Assembly (NCBI GenBank): GCA_016711125.1
Contig: JADJTQ010000002.1
Span: 310,001-374,000 of the forward strand
Length of the DNA stretch: 64,000 bases
From: Saprospiraceae bacterium
GTDB taxonomy: Bacteria; Bacteroidota; Bacteroidia; Chitinophagales; Saprospiraceae
Reading direction: 5' to 3'
Both the position numbers and the translations under genes were made by a program. The notes below the pieces were generated by a model. That model worked only from the letters and a program-made list of their open reading frames with translations, did no database searches and was not told the DNA's origin. Shown one piece after another: positions 43,626 to 52,056 of the stretch (within the stretch, counting starts at the first letter, position 1; every line of letters begins with the position of its first letter).

Positions 43626-44705
43626 CTATCTCAATGCCCTCATAAGAATGTCGGCGATCAATTCTTGCTTGTCAGAGGTCAGCTCATCGTACAACGGAAG
43701 ACATAATATACGGGCTGAAATAGTTTCTGAGACATCATTGCGGCCTAGATCAATATAATCCAACTGTGATAATGACGGGTAAAAGTATCTGCGTGGAAAT
43801 ATCCCCGAATTCTCCAGATTTCTCTTGACTCCGTACATCATTTCTTCTGATTCAAAAATTACCGGGTAATAGGAATAGTTATATTCGATATCCGGGGTTA
43901 ATTGCTGCTTTCTGATCGTGTGTTGCGAAGAAAGGAGCCGGTCATAATGATCACACTGTTCCTTTCTCCTTTTCAATATATCGTTGATGTATTTGAGATT
44001 ACAGAGGCCCATTGCCGCATGAAATTCCGAATTCTTTCCATTAATACCCACACCATTAAATCTATCAGGACCATCGTGTCCAAAATTGCGCATATAAGAC
44101 ATCCTTTTCAGTAAACTGGGGTCACTGGTAAATACGGCCCCACCCTCTGTGGAATGAAATACTTTGGTTGCGTGAAAACTGGCCGTGGTGATATCCCCAT
44201 AGTTAAACACTGATCTTTCCTGGTATTTTGTGCCAAAGCAATGAGCTCCATCATAAATGACCTTTATCCCATGCTTATCAGCAATTTTTTGAATAGCATT
44301 AATATCACATGGGTTTCCGAAACAGTGAGTAGCGAGAATGGCGGTTGTTTTATTCGTTATTTTGGATTCAATCTGCTGTGGGTCTATATTTAATGTACCC
44401 TCATGGATATCGGCAAATATGGGATTGCATCCTTCCCAAACAATACTGCTCGTTGTGGCTACATATGAAAAAGGAGTGGTGATTATTTCGCCTTTAAGAT
44501 CAAGGGCCTTAATGGCAATCTGAAGTGCGATGGTGCCATTACCTAAAAACAACAAATGTTTCACTTGCAGGTATTCAGCCAGCAGTGATTCTAATTGGTT
44601 GACCAACGGCCCATTATTGGTCAACCAATTACGTTGCCAAATACCTTTGAGCAATTCATTGTATTCCTCGAATGGGGGTAAAAATGGCTTGGTAACCGGT
44701 ATCAT
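43626..44705 (-). CDS. DegT/DnrJ/EryC1 PLP-dependent sugar aminotransferase (WecE/FdtB-like)
   Basis: The 359-residue protein has IPVTKPFLPPFEEYNELLKG, LFLGNGTIALQIAIKALDL, ITTPFSYVATTSSIVWEG, VIYDGAHCFG and SFHATKVFHSTEGGAVF, where the Lys binds PLP. These features match enzymes that aminate TDP- or UDP-4-keto sugars (FdtB, VioA, WecE). The ATP-grasp gene downstream could then acylate or aminoacylate the new amine. It is intact. It ends 6 bp before that gene and its start overlaps the flippase gene by 4 bp. Confidence 0.92.
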   Translation of the reverse strand: MIPVTKPFLPPFEEYNELLKGIWQRNWLTNNGPLVNQLESLLAEYLQVKHLLFLGNGTIALQIAIKALDLKGEIITTPFSYVATTSSIVWEGCNPIFADIHEGTLNIDPQQIESKITNKTTAILATHCFGNPCDINAIQKIADKHGIKVIYDGAHCFGTKYQERSVFNYGDITTASFHATKVFHSTEGGAVFTSDPSLLKRMSYMRNFGHDGPDRFNGVGINGKNSEFHAAMGLCNLKYINDILKRRKEQCDHYDRLLSSQHTIRKQQLTPDIEYNYSYYPVIFESEEMMYGVKRNLENSGIFPRRYFYPSLSQLDYIDLGRNDVSETISARILCLPLYDELTSDKQELIADILMRALR

Positions 44706-46134
44706 TTATTGAGTACTATTTGTCTGAAGTCTACCAATGCTTCGATTTTAAATAGCCGACTTAAAGATAAATATGTCAGCATTCCGATTAGACTTCCGAT
44801 TATTAATCGCGCTATATCCGAAGCCAAGAGAAGCTGAAAATCAAGTATTAGTATAATCAAGCCGGCGAGGATTGAAATACCCAAGATAGGAACAAGGTCT
44901 TTCAGTTGATCTACCATGGTGTAGTCAATCAAAGTGCCACTATAATGGGTATTAATTAAAAATGCAACAACAGTTAAAATTACCTGCATCCAAAGTAAAC
45001 CGTATATCCCGAATGGTACGGCAACAATGAGACCGATGGTTACCAATATTTTCTTGATTACCTCTAGCCTCAGATAAAGATCACTGCGTCCTTTTACTTT
45101 CAAAATATTTAGATTGTAGGAATGCAATGGATACATAATGCCGACAAAACATAAAATCTGAAAAAGGGTACGGCAGGAAGCCATTTTTCAGTGAGTAAGA
45201 AGCGAAAGAGCGGTTCTGCCAGCACACCAGCTAAAACCAATGTGGGAGCAATCCAGAATAACACTTGTTGCATTAATCGTTTATACACCAATTTGAGCCT
45301 CGCATTATCATCGCGAATCGAGGTAAACATCGGGTAGGTAACCCGGTTTAATGCAGTAGAAATATTACTCACCGGCAATTGCTTCATTGACTGAGCCCGG
45401 GTATAATAACCCAACTGAGAAGCAGAAAAATATTTACCAATAATAATATTGTAGATATTATCATATATCGTATTGATAATACTGGACAATGCCATTTTAT
45501 ATCCAAATTCGAAATGATACTTCAATCGCCCAACGTCATAAACAAAAGAGGGAGTCCAGCCGGTTCTTATCCATAGTTGGATGGTACTCAATAAAGTCTG
45601 AATCAGTTGCATATAAACCAAACTCCAAACTCCGTAACCTTTGTAAGCCAGTACGATGCCGGTGAGACCTCCAACGACCAGCGAAGGAATTTGTACTAGC
45701 ATTTGAGTGCGAAAATCCATTACGGACGTGAGGCGGGTACTTTGTACTGCTGAAAATGCTCCAATAATAAAAACCAGACAATAGATCCTGATGATGTTAA
45801 GTAACGTGGGTTCACTAAAAAATCCTGCAATGATGGGCGCGAGAAAAAATAGTGCCCAATATATACAGACACTGGCAATCAAATTAGTGAAAAAAACGGT
45901 CGAATAATCTCGATCGTTGGCTTCAGGAGTTCGGATAAGACTCGAAGTTAATCCACTATGGGTTAAGGCCGTACCAAGGGCTATAAATATGGAAATCATT
46001 CCAATAAGTCCGAACTGCTCCGGAAGTAGCAGTCTGGCCAAAACTATTCCTACTATAAACTGAATAATCTGACTACTGAAGCGTTCGAGAAAGGACCAAA
46101 ATAAGCCCGCCACGGTCTTTTGCTTCAGACTCAT
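44702..46134 (-). pseudogene. Wzx-type polysaccharide flippase (MOP superfamily), split by one-base deletion in an A5/T5 run
   Basis: The first part (46134-45109, 341 residues) starts TVAGLFWSFLERFSSQIIQF and has nine or so membrane segments. It includes LARLLLPEQFGLIGMISIF, the typical start of MOP-family flippases, and ends abnormally at CIHCIPTI. The next frame gives FQILCFVGIMYPLHSYNLNI and the last membrane helices to 44702. Adding one base to the run at 45161-45165 joins them as VPFFQILCF, giving 477 residues, the family norm. The protein would move lipid-linked repeat units across the inner membrane. Confidence 0.88.
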
Positions 46135-46226
46135 TCCGGGCTCTGTATCATAATTGGGTTAACTGACCACCATCATAACAAAATAGACTCCTGTTCTTGA
46201 GTTGTCTAAATGACCTTGAGGAATTT

Positions 46227-47411
46227 CTAATGACCAAGATTCCTAATGGTTTTTTCAATTCTCTCCGCCGTTTTGCCATCCCAGTTTGGTGGTATCAGAT
46301 AAATCGACTCTTGCACATTACTTAAGATTTTGCCGGCAATTTCTAAAGCCTTTTTTACATCAACCTCCTCAATCAAAACATTACTCCCGATTTCAACCGT
46401 CGATGGCCTCTCGGTACTTTCTCTAAATGTAATACACGGCACTTTTAAATAGGTGGTCTCTTCCTGAATCCCTCCTGAATCTGTGACAACCAAAGTCGCA
46501 TCCTTCATGACCTTAATAAATTCAAGATACCCGAGTGGATGGGTGAGGGTTACATTGTCTGTTTTATATAAATCATCAAAAAGCCCAAATTTTTCCAGGT
46601 TTTTTCTGGTTCGTGGATGCAAGGAAAATATTATAGGATTTGCTTTTGAAAGCACTGTTACGATTTGAATGATCTTCTGCAGAGCTCCTTCAGTATCGAC
46701 GTTAGATGGGCGATGCATGGTCACGAGGATGAAGTCGGAAGCCGGAAGTCGGAAGCCGGAAGCTGGAAGCGGGGAATCGGAAGTATCCAGTTGGTTTTCC
46801 CGGAGGATGTCATGGATATTCAGATGATCCACTTGGGGAAGCACGTGTACCAATGAGTCAATCATGATGTTGCCAACAAAATGAATTTTCTCCTTGGGTA
46901 CTCCCTCGGCAAGGAGATTATCGATACCGCTTTGCTCACTCACAAATAACATGTCGGATATAGCATCAGTAACAATCCGGTTGATTTCTTCCGGCATACT
47001 ACGATCTCCGCTCCGCAACCCTGCTTCAACATGTGCGACCTTGATATGCTTTTTAACGGCAGTCAATGCACAAGCTACCGTAGAGTTGACATCGCCAACG
47101 ACTATGACCAGGTCGGGTTTTTCCAAATCCAGTACTTTTTCAAAGGCCAACATAATATTGGCAGTCTGTTCGGTATGGCTGCCTCCACCAATACCTAAAA
47201 AATGATGGGGTTTTGGCAAGCCTAATTGATCAAAAAATACCTGCGACATGCGCTCATCATAGTGCTGGCCGGTATGTACGATGATCGAATCAATACAGCC
47301 ACTTTTAGAAAAGACCCGATGAAGTGGCGCTACCTTCATAAAATTGGGCCGTGCTCCTACGACTGAGATAATTTTTAGGACTCTAGTACTGGATTCAGGA
47401 GTTTCAGTCAT
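46227..47411 (-). CDS. wecB: Non-hydrolysing UDP-N-acetylglucosamine 2-epimerase (copy 2) with in-frame repeat-encoded insert
   Basis: The protein has IISVVGARPNFMKVAPLHRV, HTGQHYDE, GDVNSTVACALTA, HVEAGLRSGDRSMPEEINR, HPRTRKNLE and VVTDSGGIQEETTYLK, a standard WecB/WbpI/WlbD set. I start it at ATG 47411 (MTETPESS), because codons up to 47450 run into a dispersed repeat. Between DILRENQLD and LVTMHRPSNVD lies a ~16-residue segment, SDSPLPASGFRLPASDF, that has no counterpart in copy 1 at 6.2 kb. It is encoded by the CCGGCTTC repeat family. The frame and downstream motifs stay intact. With wlbA nearby it may serve a ManNAc-type uronic acid pathway. Confidence 0.9.
   Translation of the reverse strand: MTETPESSTRVLKIISVVGARPNFMKVAPLHRVFSKSGCIDSIIVHTGQHYDERMSQVFFDQLGLPKPHHFLGIGGGSHTEQTANIMLAFEKVLDLEKPDLVIVVGDVNSTVACALTAVKKHIKVAHVEAGLRSGDRSMPEEINRIVTDAISDMLFVSEQSGIDNLLAEGVPKEKIHFVGNIMIDSLVHVLPQVDHLNIHDILRENQLDTSDSPLPASGFRLPASDFILVTMHRPSNVDTEGALQKIIQIVTVLSKANPIIFSLHPRTRKNLEKFGLFDDLYKTDNVTLTHPLGYLEFIKVMKDATLVVTDSGGIQEETTYLKVPCITFRESTERPSTVEIGSNVLIEEVDVKKALEIAGKILSNVQESIYLIPPNWDGKTAERIEKTIRNLGH
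46731..46783. repeat. CCGGAAG repeat array inside wecB-2
   Basis: Tandem degenerate units (GAAGTCGGAAGCCGGAAGTC, then further CGGAAG words) fill 53 bp of the wecB-2 coding sequence without breaking the frame. The same words, in the CTTCCGGCTTC orientation, occur in intergenic DNA at 15201-15262, 49054-49085, 49141-49172 and 49260-49292. Confidence 0.88.
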
Positions 47412-47431
47412 TATTGATTTCGTGTAGCACA

Positions 47432-47464
47432 CCTCTCGCAAAGTCCGCAAAGCTCGCAGAGTTC
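47432..47464. repeat. CTCTCGCAAAG-type repeat upstream of wecB-2
   Basis: The sequence CTCTCGCAAAGTCCGCAAAG and CTCGCAGAGTTC belongs to the same dispersed family as the GxxExxY-bracketing repeats. It lies 21 bp upstream of the preferred wecB-2 start and abuts the remnant of a HEPN-like gene. Confidence 0.75.
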
Positions 47465-47530
47465 ATTGAATATATGATGATTTTCTCGATGCATTCCAGA
47501 ATCGTCAAAAGGTAAAGCAATCTTACTCAT
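47463..47530 (-). pseudogene. Possible truncated HEPN-type toxin gene
   Basis: An ATG at 47530 lies 8 bp after the MNT nucleotidyltransferase stop and opens MSKIALPFDD. In the adjacent frame the sequence then reads ILECIEKIIIYS, similar to the first helix of HEPN (HepT-like) proteins, and ends in the dispersed repeat at 47464. A one-base change would join the two. MNT and HEPN genes are commonly encoded as a pair in this order. The fragment is very short, so the assignment is tentative. Confidence 0.3.
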
Positions 47531-47537
47531 ACAACAA

Positions 47538-47795
47538 TCATTTGATCCTTGCATCATATGCTACTATCGGATTCATCTTATCTTTAACAACCAGATCAAC
47601 TCTGTTTTGCAAGGCATTTTCTAAATCCCTGATGAAATCAATATACTCCTGATAGGACATTTTCCCGATAGGATCCTTCTTATAAATTAAATCTATGTCA
47701 CTTTCAGGTTTCGCCTGGTCGAGGGCCATAGATCCAAACAAAATTAACTGCCTATTCCCAAATCTCTCCTTCCAATATCCCTTTTTCACGCGCAA
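47538..47795 (-). CDS. Small MNT-type nucleotidyltransferase (MntA-like)
   Basis: This ~85-residue protein has LILFGSMALDQAKPESDIDL, the minimal nucleotidyltransferase signature GSxx(x8)SDxD, with DLVV as the third acidic position further on. MNT proteins of this size pair with HEPN toxins and adenylylate them as antitoxins. The start is uncertain: TTG at 47795 is used, the frame is open to 47835 and there is no ATG. The pairing gene downstream appears truncated, so the system is probably defunct. Confidence 0.75.
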   Translation of the reverse strand: MRVKKGYWKERFGNRQLILFGSMALDQAKPESDIDLIYKKDPIGKMSYQEYIDFIRDLENALQNRVDLVVKDKMNPIVAYDARIK

Positions 47796-47940
47796 TCTAT
47801 CGAGGGTTTCCTTCCTTGCTATATTTATCTGATATTATTGCCTGGTTTCACGCAAAGGAGGCAAGTCGAAGAGTTCCTTTTGGTTTCCACTTAACTACTT
47901 AACCAATTTGACGGCGGCGATTAGCATAGGACTACCGGCT
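47796..47940. other. Spacer with CACTTAACTACTTAACC motif
   Basis: 145 bp upstream of the MNT gene. It contains CCACTTAACTACTTAACCAA (about 47886-47905), a word that recurs at 49.2-49.4 kb inside the dispersed repeat block, so this is an eroded repeat copy. No gene is seen. Confidence 0.55.
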
Positions 47941-48921
47941 TTATCTCTCCATCTCCCCCACGCGCTCAAAAAACCAGTTATGGGTACGTTCCAGCCCCTC
48001 TCTGATATCAGCCAGTGGCCGATAATTCAACAATGTTCCAGCTTTTGAAATATCCGCCAGGCTATGCCTTACATCTCCAGGTCGGTTTTTGCCATAGTTG
48101 GCCTCCAGGTTAGAATTTGTTATTTCCTGAATATACCGCCACAGCTGATTGAGAGAAGTTTGTTCACCACATGCGACATTGTAAACCTGGTTGACGGCTT
48201 CCTGATTTTCAGTAAATAATGCTAGTTTGTTTGCAAATACAGCGTTACTCACAAAAGTAAAATCACGGCTTTGCTCTCCGTCACCATTGATGGTTGGTGC
48301 CTGATTTTTACGAATGGCTTCAAAAAACAATGGTATTACCGCCGCATAGGACCCTTTGGGATCTTGGCGTGGACCAAAGACATTAAAATAACGCAAACCA
48401 ATAAACTGGATATCATATAATTGTCCGTATACTCTTGCATATAGTTCATTAACCAATTTAGTGACCGCATATGGGGAAATGGGAGTCCCGATATTTTCTT
48501 CGCGTTTCGGTAGTTCTTTACTATCTCCGTAAGTCGAAGAACTGGCGGCATAGACCACTCTTTTAATCCCTGCTTCTTTGGCAGCCGTAAACACATTAAG
48601 AGTACCCGTAATGTTCACATTATTGGTGGTGACAGGAGATTTGATACTACGAGGTAGGGAGCCTAATGCGGCCTGATGGCAGACTAGATCGATACTTTTA
48701 CAAACATCCAGGCAAGTTGTGTATTCTCGTATGTCCCCCCACTCAAATTCAAATTTCGGATGTTCAAAATAGGGTTCAATATTTTTACGCGTGCCAGTTG
48801 ATAGGTTATCGAGGACTCGTACCAGCGAGACTCTATCGTCGTTGAGTAGCTCTTGGACAATGTTACTGCCGATGAAACCCGCTCCGCCTGTTACTAATAT
48901 TTTTTTTCGTTCTAATGTCAT
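47941..48921 (-). CDS. WbpP/TviC-like UDP-N-acetylglucosamine 4-epimerase (SDR)
   Basis: The 326-residue SDR protein has ILVTGGAGFIGSNIVQELL, VCHQAALGSLPRSIKSP, the catalytic SSSTYG near 129 and YAVTKLVNE (YxxxK) near 155, and FVSNAVFANKLAL. The ALGSLPRSI block is the hallmark of the WbpP/TviC group, which interconverts UDP-GlcNAc/GalNAc and their uronic acids. With the TviB/WbpO-like dehydrogenase at 59.9 kb it would give UDP-GalNAcA or similar. It is intact, with the start at ATG 48921. Confidence 0.9.
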   Translation of the reverse strand: MTLERKKILVTGGAGFIGSNIVQELLNDDRVSLVRVLDNLSTGTRKNIEPYFEHPKFEFEWGDIREYTTCLDVCKSIDLVCHQAALGSLPRSIKSPVTTNNVNITGTLNVFTAAKEAGIKRVVYAASSSTYGDSKELPKREENIGTPISPYAVTKLVNELYARVYGQLYDIQFIGLRYFNVFGPRQDPKGSYAAVIPLFFEAIRKNQAPTINGDGEQSRDFTFVSNAVFANKLALFTENQEAVNQVYNVACGEQTSLNQLWRYIQEITNSNLEANYGKNRPGDVRHSLADISKAGTLLNYRPLADIREGLERTHNWFFERVGEMER

Positions 48922-49389
48922 TGTTCGTTCCTATTTGCCAATGTCTCTCGCAAAGCCTGGAAGAGAACTACCGACTCAAGGGTCAATTGCTCTCGCGGAG
49001 TGCGCAGAGATCGCAAAGTCTATTTTGTTTGTGTGATTGTTTTAGGATTCCTTCTTCTGACTTCGGTCTCCCGACTTCCGGACTTAATTCCTCTCGCAAA
49101 GGGCATGAGTTCGCAGAATTTCTTTTCTGAGAATGCTTCAAGCTTCGGTCTCCCGGCTTCCGACTTCGGGCTTTAAATGCCTCTCGCAAAGTGCGCAGAG
49201 AGCGCAGAGTCGCAGAGTTTATTTTGACCCACTTAACCAATCACATACTTAACCACTTGACTTCCAACTCCCGGCTTCCGGTTTCGGGCTTTAAATGCCT
49301 CTCGCAAAGGTCGCATGAGTTCGCAGAGTTTATTTTGTCCCACTTAACCAATCACCTACTTAACTACTTGACTTCCAGCTCATTTATCC
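48922..49389. repeat. Composite dispersed-repeat block without genes
   Basis: These 468 bp hold four CTCTCGCAAAG/GCGCAGAG-type elements (about 48945, 48988-49017, 49090-49115, 49180-49220 and 49297-49330). Three CCCGGCTTCCGACTTC-type arrays (49054-49085, 49141-49172, 49260-49292) alternate with them. A unit of about 115 bp occurs twice in tandem from 49150 to 49385, ending CACTTAACCAATCACCTACT. The block links the two repeat families that appear separately elsewhere in the window. No coding potential is credible here. Confidence 0.85.
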
Positions 49390-50517
49390 TCAAAGTCGAA
49401 ATGTCCTGGTCATCCAGACCTTGAAGACCGGATCCAAAAAAATATAATTTCCATCGTACTTATCGATAATATCCAGTTCTTCCAATACTTTGATATTTTT
49501 TCTGACATTATTTGGAGTACCCAGGCCATAATTGCGCATAGCAGAAGTACCAGTATACTGTTGCTCGCCTGACAATACTGCTTTCATTAGATTAATTTGC
49601 GTATTGCTTAATCTTTCTATTGTGGCTTCGAAAAAGGGCAGTTGTGATGCTAAGATTTCTTCAAATGATTCACCAATACCATTGGCATCAACTTCTTTAT
49701 CAGTCTTAATCCAGGTGTAATGTGCCAATTGCTGAATATACCATGCATGGTTTTCCATCAGGGAGGTGATCTGTTCGGCTTGAGTGGGACTAATTATCTT
49801 TTTTGACCGCGCAAAACTCTTGCAAAGAAAATCCACCCAATCAGTGGTAGAAATCTTATTTAGTAAAATAAGATCACCGAAGCGGTAGAAAGGGTTTGAA
49901 CTTGCATTAAAGATATCCGTCATCATATGGCGCTTGCTGCCGTAGAGACAATAGGTTACATTCTTATGCCTTTGCCAATTTGCTCGCATTGCTCGTTCCA
50001 AATCCAACTGCGAATCAAAATTTCTGATATTCTGAAATTCATCTATGCAGATGATCACTTTCTTTCGTCTTATTTCAGCAAGCTTTTCTGGCAGATTCAG
50101 AATTTCATCTTTTTGCTTGACAATTTCATTCCAATCAAATTCAAGTGTCAGATCACCAACATCAGCATTAATAACAAGCTTCGGAACTAGTTTCTTAAAT
50201 GCCTCTTTAATTGTTTTAGCCCATTCCTCCCACTTATCAGAGATCCCTCTTATACATAATCTGGCAAATTCGCTGAGAAATTCCTCCTGACTCCTAACAG
50301 AAAAAAGATCCATAGAAATAATAACGATCTCACTTTGATCTTTCCGAATCTTTTTTGTCACATACTCAACCAATGAAGATTTGCCCCATCTCCTTGGTGA
50401 GATGATCGTCGTATTTATGCCATTGACCAGATTGGATTGCAGTCTCTTCAGTTCGATTTTACGATTTGTAAAAGCAATGGTGCTCACTGTCGATCCAAAC
50501 ATAAACGGACTCTTCAT
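49390..50517 (-). CDS. AAA ATPase, archaeal-type (PF01637-like) with C-terminal winged helix
   Basis: The 375-residue protein has Walker A SPRRWGKSSL (~40-49), Walker B VIICIDEFQN near 155 and YGSKRHMM sensor-like region. C-terminally LSNTQINLMKAVLSGE and YGLGTPNNVRKNIKVLEELDI form a probable winged helix. Such ATPases are widespread in Bacteroidota and often lie near repeats or mobile DNA; their function is mostly unknown. It interrupts the glycan cluster and is flanked on one side by the repeat block and on the other by a palindromic direct-repeat array, so it may be an accessory insertion. Confidence 0.88.
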   Translation of the reverse strand: MKSPFMFGSTVSTIAFTNRKIELKRLQSNLVNGINTTIISPRRWGKSSLVEYVTKKIRKDQSEIVIISMDLFSVRSQEEFLSEFARLCIRGISDKWEEWAKTIKEAFKKLVPKLVINADVGDLTLEFDWNEIVKQKDEILNLPEKLAEIRRKKVIICIDEFQNIRNFDSQLDLERAMRANWQRHKNVTYCLYGSKRHMMTDIFNASSNPFYRFGDLILLNKISTTDWVDFLCKSFARSKKIISPTQAEQITSLMENHAWYIQQLAHYTWIKTDKEVDANGIGESFEEILASQLPFFEATIERLSNTQINLMKAVLSGEQQYTGTSAMRNYGLGTPNNVRKNIKVLEELDIIDKYDGNYIFLDPVFKVWMTRTFRL

Positions 50518-50547
50518 CTAGCTTCTAATTTCAATTAGAGTTTTATA

Positions 50548-50596
50548 CCAAACGGTATTATACCTCCTGGTATTATACCTCCTGGTATAATAACGG
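50548..50596 (-). promoter_or_regulatory. Direct-repeat palindromic array upstream of the AAA ATPase gene
   Basis: Two exact 15-bp copies of GGTATTATACCTCCT (50554-50568 and 50569-50583) are followed by GGTATAATAAC and preceded by TTATACC. Each unit contains a near-palindrome GGTATTATACC. The array lies 31-79 bp upstream of the ATPase start and contains TATAAT-like words on the coding strand. It looks like a promoter with stacked operator sites, possibly bound by the winged helix of the ATPase itself. Confidence 0.6.
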
Positions 50597-50660
50597 ATTC
50601 TCTTCTTGCTGCAAGGCAGTCTATTAGCATGTGCATCCTTAAATACAACACCTAAAGGTC

Positions 50661-51620
50661 TCATTGGTGATTTAATGCCAAAGTTTTTGTGTCGATGAGA
50701 CTCTCTAAAATCTTATAATAGGTCTTTCTCTGACTAAAGAAAGTTTTGACGCGATAGTAATTGCACCTGCAATCGAGTTCCCTCAAAATCGTCTCTTTTC
50801 TAAAATCCAGGCAATGCTTCATTGCAATCACCAGCCACTTAACTAACTGATACGTCCAAAGGCGATGATAGGTCTTCTCCTGATTAAAGAGGATAATCTG
50901 CAGAGGAATTTGCCTTGCTAAACTAATTCCAAAACCCTGATAAAGTCTTTTAACATAGTCAATTGTCAGTCGATGACCTTTGATAAAATGCTGGAATCTC
51001 AATCGGGGTGTATAATAAAGACGGTAACCCATAATTTTACACCACATGGTCAGCTCCTCATCACCACCAGAACTCAATGCAGTACCTGACCTATCCTGCA
51101 TTACCGGTTGATACCCCACGTCGATCAGTCGCATGATGATAGACCGTCGCATCGTAAGTCCGGCTCCATACAAAGAGTAGCTGTCCAGATAGCCTTCATG
51201 AGCATTTTGAGCACCCCAGGCAAAACTCAATCCTAACCGGGTGCTCCATTCAGGCGCAACGCCACTTTCAAAAACCGGGATGCCTTCACCTCCACAAGCT
51301 CCGATTGTAGGATCGTTTTCCATTAGGTCATAAGCCACCGCACAATAGTCATCCGAAAGATAATTATCGTCGTCACAATAGATCAAATAGGGATGGGTAG
51401 CGTTGTGAGCTCCAGTAAAGCGAGCGTAAGATAACCCTTGTCTTGGCTCCGAGACCATCGTATAGGAAACCTGATTTAATTTGTGGGCGTATGACAGCCA
51501 GATTTCTTCTGCCGCTGTAACCGTGCGATCGCTAGATGCATTGTCGACCAGAATTATTTCTAATCGCAGTCCTATCGGCAATTGTTGTTTAAATAAATAG
51601 TGAAGGGTGGTACTAATCAC
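50661..51620 (-). CDS. Family 2 glycosyltransferase, start disturbed
   Basis: The protein has EIILVDNASSDRTVTAAEEI, YLIYCDDDNYLSDDYC (acidic motif), GGDEELTMWCKIMGY and a basic tail, all typical of a GT2 subgroup. The annotated GTG at 51620 misses the first beta strand: the same frame upstream reads NKGISVVICCHNSEAV (51621-51670), but no start codon precedes it in frame. An ATG at 51727 in the next frame (MNRAFPIGLGRV) would join it if one base were added near 51684 (AATTTC). The gene is therefore probably 50661-51727 with an indel. Confidence 0.8.
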   Translation of the reverse strand: MISTTLHYLFKQQLPIGLRLEIILVDNASSDRTVTAAEEIWLSYAHKLNQVSYTMVSEPRQGLSYARFTGAHNATHPYLIYCDDDNYLSDDYCAVAYDLMENDPTIGACGGEGIPVFESGVAPEWSTRLGLSFAWGAQNAHEGYLDSYSLYGAGLTMRRSIIMRLIDVGYQPVMQDRSGTALSSGGDEELTMWCKIMGYRLYYTPRLRFQHFIKGHRLTIDYVKRLYQGFGISLARQIPLQIILFNQEKTYHRLWTYQLVKWLVIAMKHCLDFRKETILRELDCRCNYYRVKTFFSQRKTYYKILESLIDTKTLALNHQ

Positions 51621-51719
51621 GGCCTCGCTATTATGACAACAGATGACAACAGAAATTCCTTTATTACTAATTACTTCGTATTGAAATTGAGTACACGACC
51701 AAGACCTATTGGAAACGCT

Positions 51720-51830
51720 CTATTCATTTTCACCGGTTTTTCGAACTCTTTCTAGTTCTTGTATGTCAAGTAAGTCTTTTGGTCTACCAGATCTAATTTT
51801 TGAATTTATCAGATCATCGTAACTGATCAA
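51720..51830 (-). pseudogene. C-terminal remnant of a nucleotidyltransferase-like gene
   Basis: Reading on the - strand gives LISYDDLINSKIRSGRPKDL and LDIQELERV, ending in TAG at 51720. The pattern DLI..K...GRPKDL.D...L is the usual C-terminus of stand-alone nucleotidyltransferases of the DUF6036/AbiEii-like type. The rest of the gene is missing: a 60-codon gene joins it directly. A deletion of the main body is the simplest reading. Confidence 0.55.
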
Positions 51831-52009
51831 TCATCGTGGGTCTTCGTAAGGACAAAATGTTTTGACCGATCAATCATTGGGGTCTCAAAAATTTGATAGC
51901 TTGTCAATAGGATTAGAAATTGCGAAAATCTTTCTGAGGGAGACAAAGCAAGAAATACCTTTTCCCTCTCTGCATTAAATTGCTCCTTCGTTCCGAATCT
52001 TATTGACAC
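51827..52009 (-). CDS. Small conserved-looking protein adjoining nucleotidyltransferase remnant
   Basis: The 60-residue protein MSIRFGTKEQFNAEREKVFL, then ALSPSERFSQFLIL, resembles small partner proteins commonly encoded just before a nucleotidyltransferase in Bacteroidota, where SPxER is a frequent pattern. I do not recognise a named family with certainty. Its TGA overlaps the remnant's first codon. It may be a leftover antitoxin-like or partner gene. Confidence 0.5.
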   Translation of the reverse strand: MSIRFGTKEQFNAEREKVFLALSPSERFSQFLILLTSYQIFETPMIDRSKHFVLTKTHDD

Positions 52010-52056
52010 GATATTATACTAAGAATTCCAAGGGGTCATGACCCCTTGGATGATTT

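Noticed and set aside
49191..49424. A 77-codon + strand frame in the repeat block
   Set aside because: It is a translation of dispersed repeats (repeated HLTNHLLN words) and antisense to the neighbouring units.
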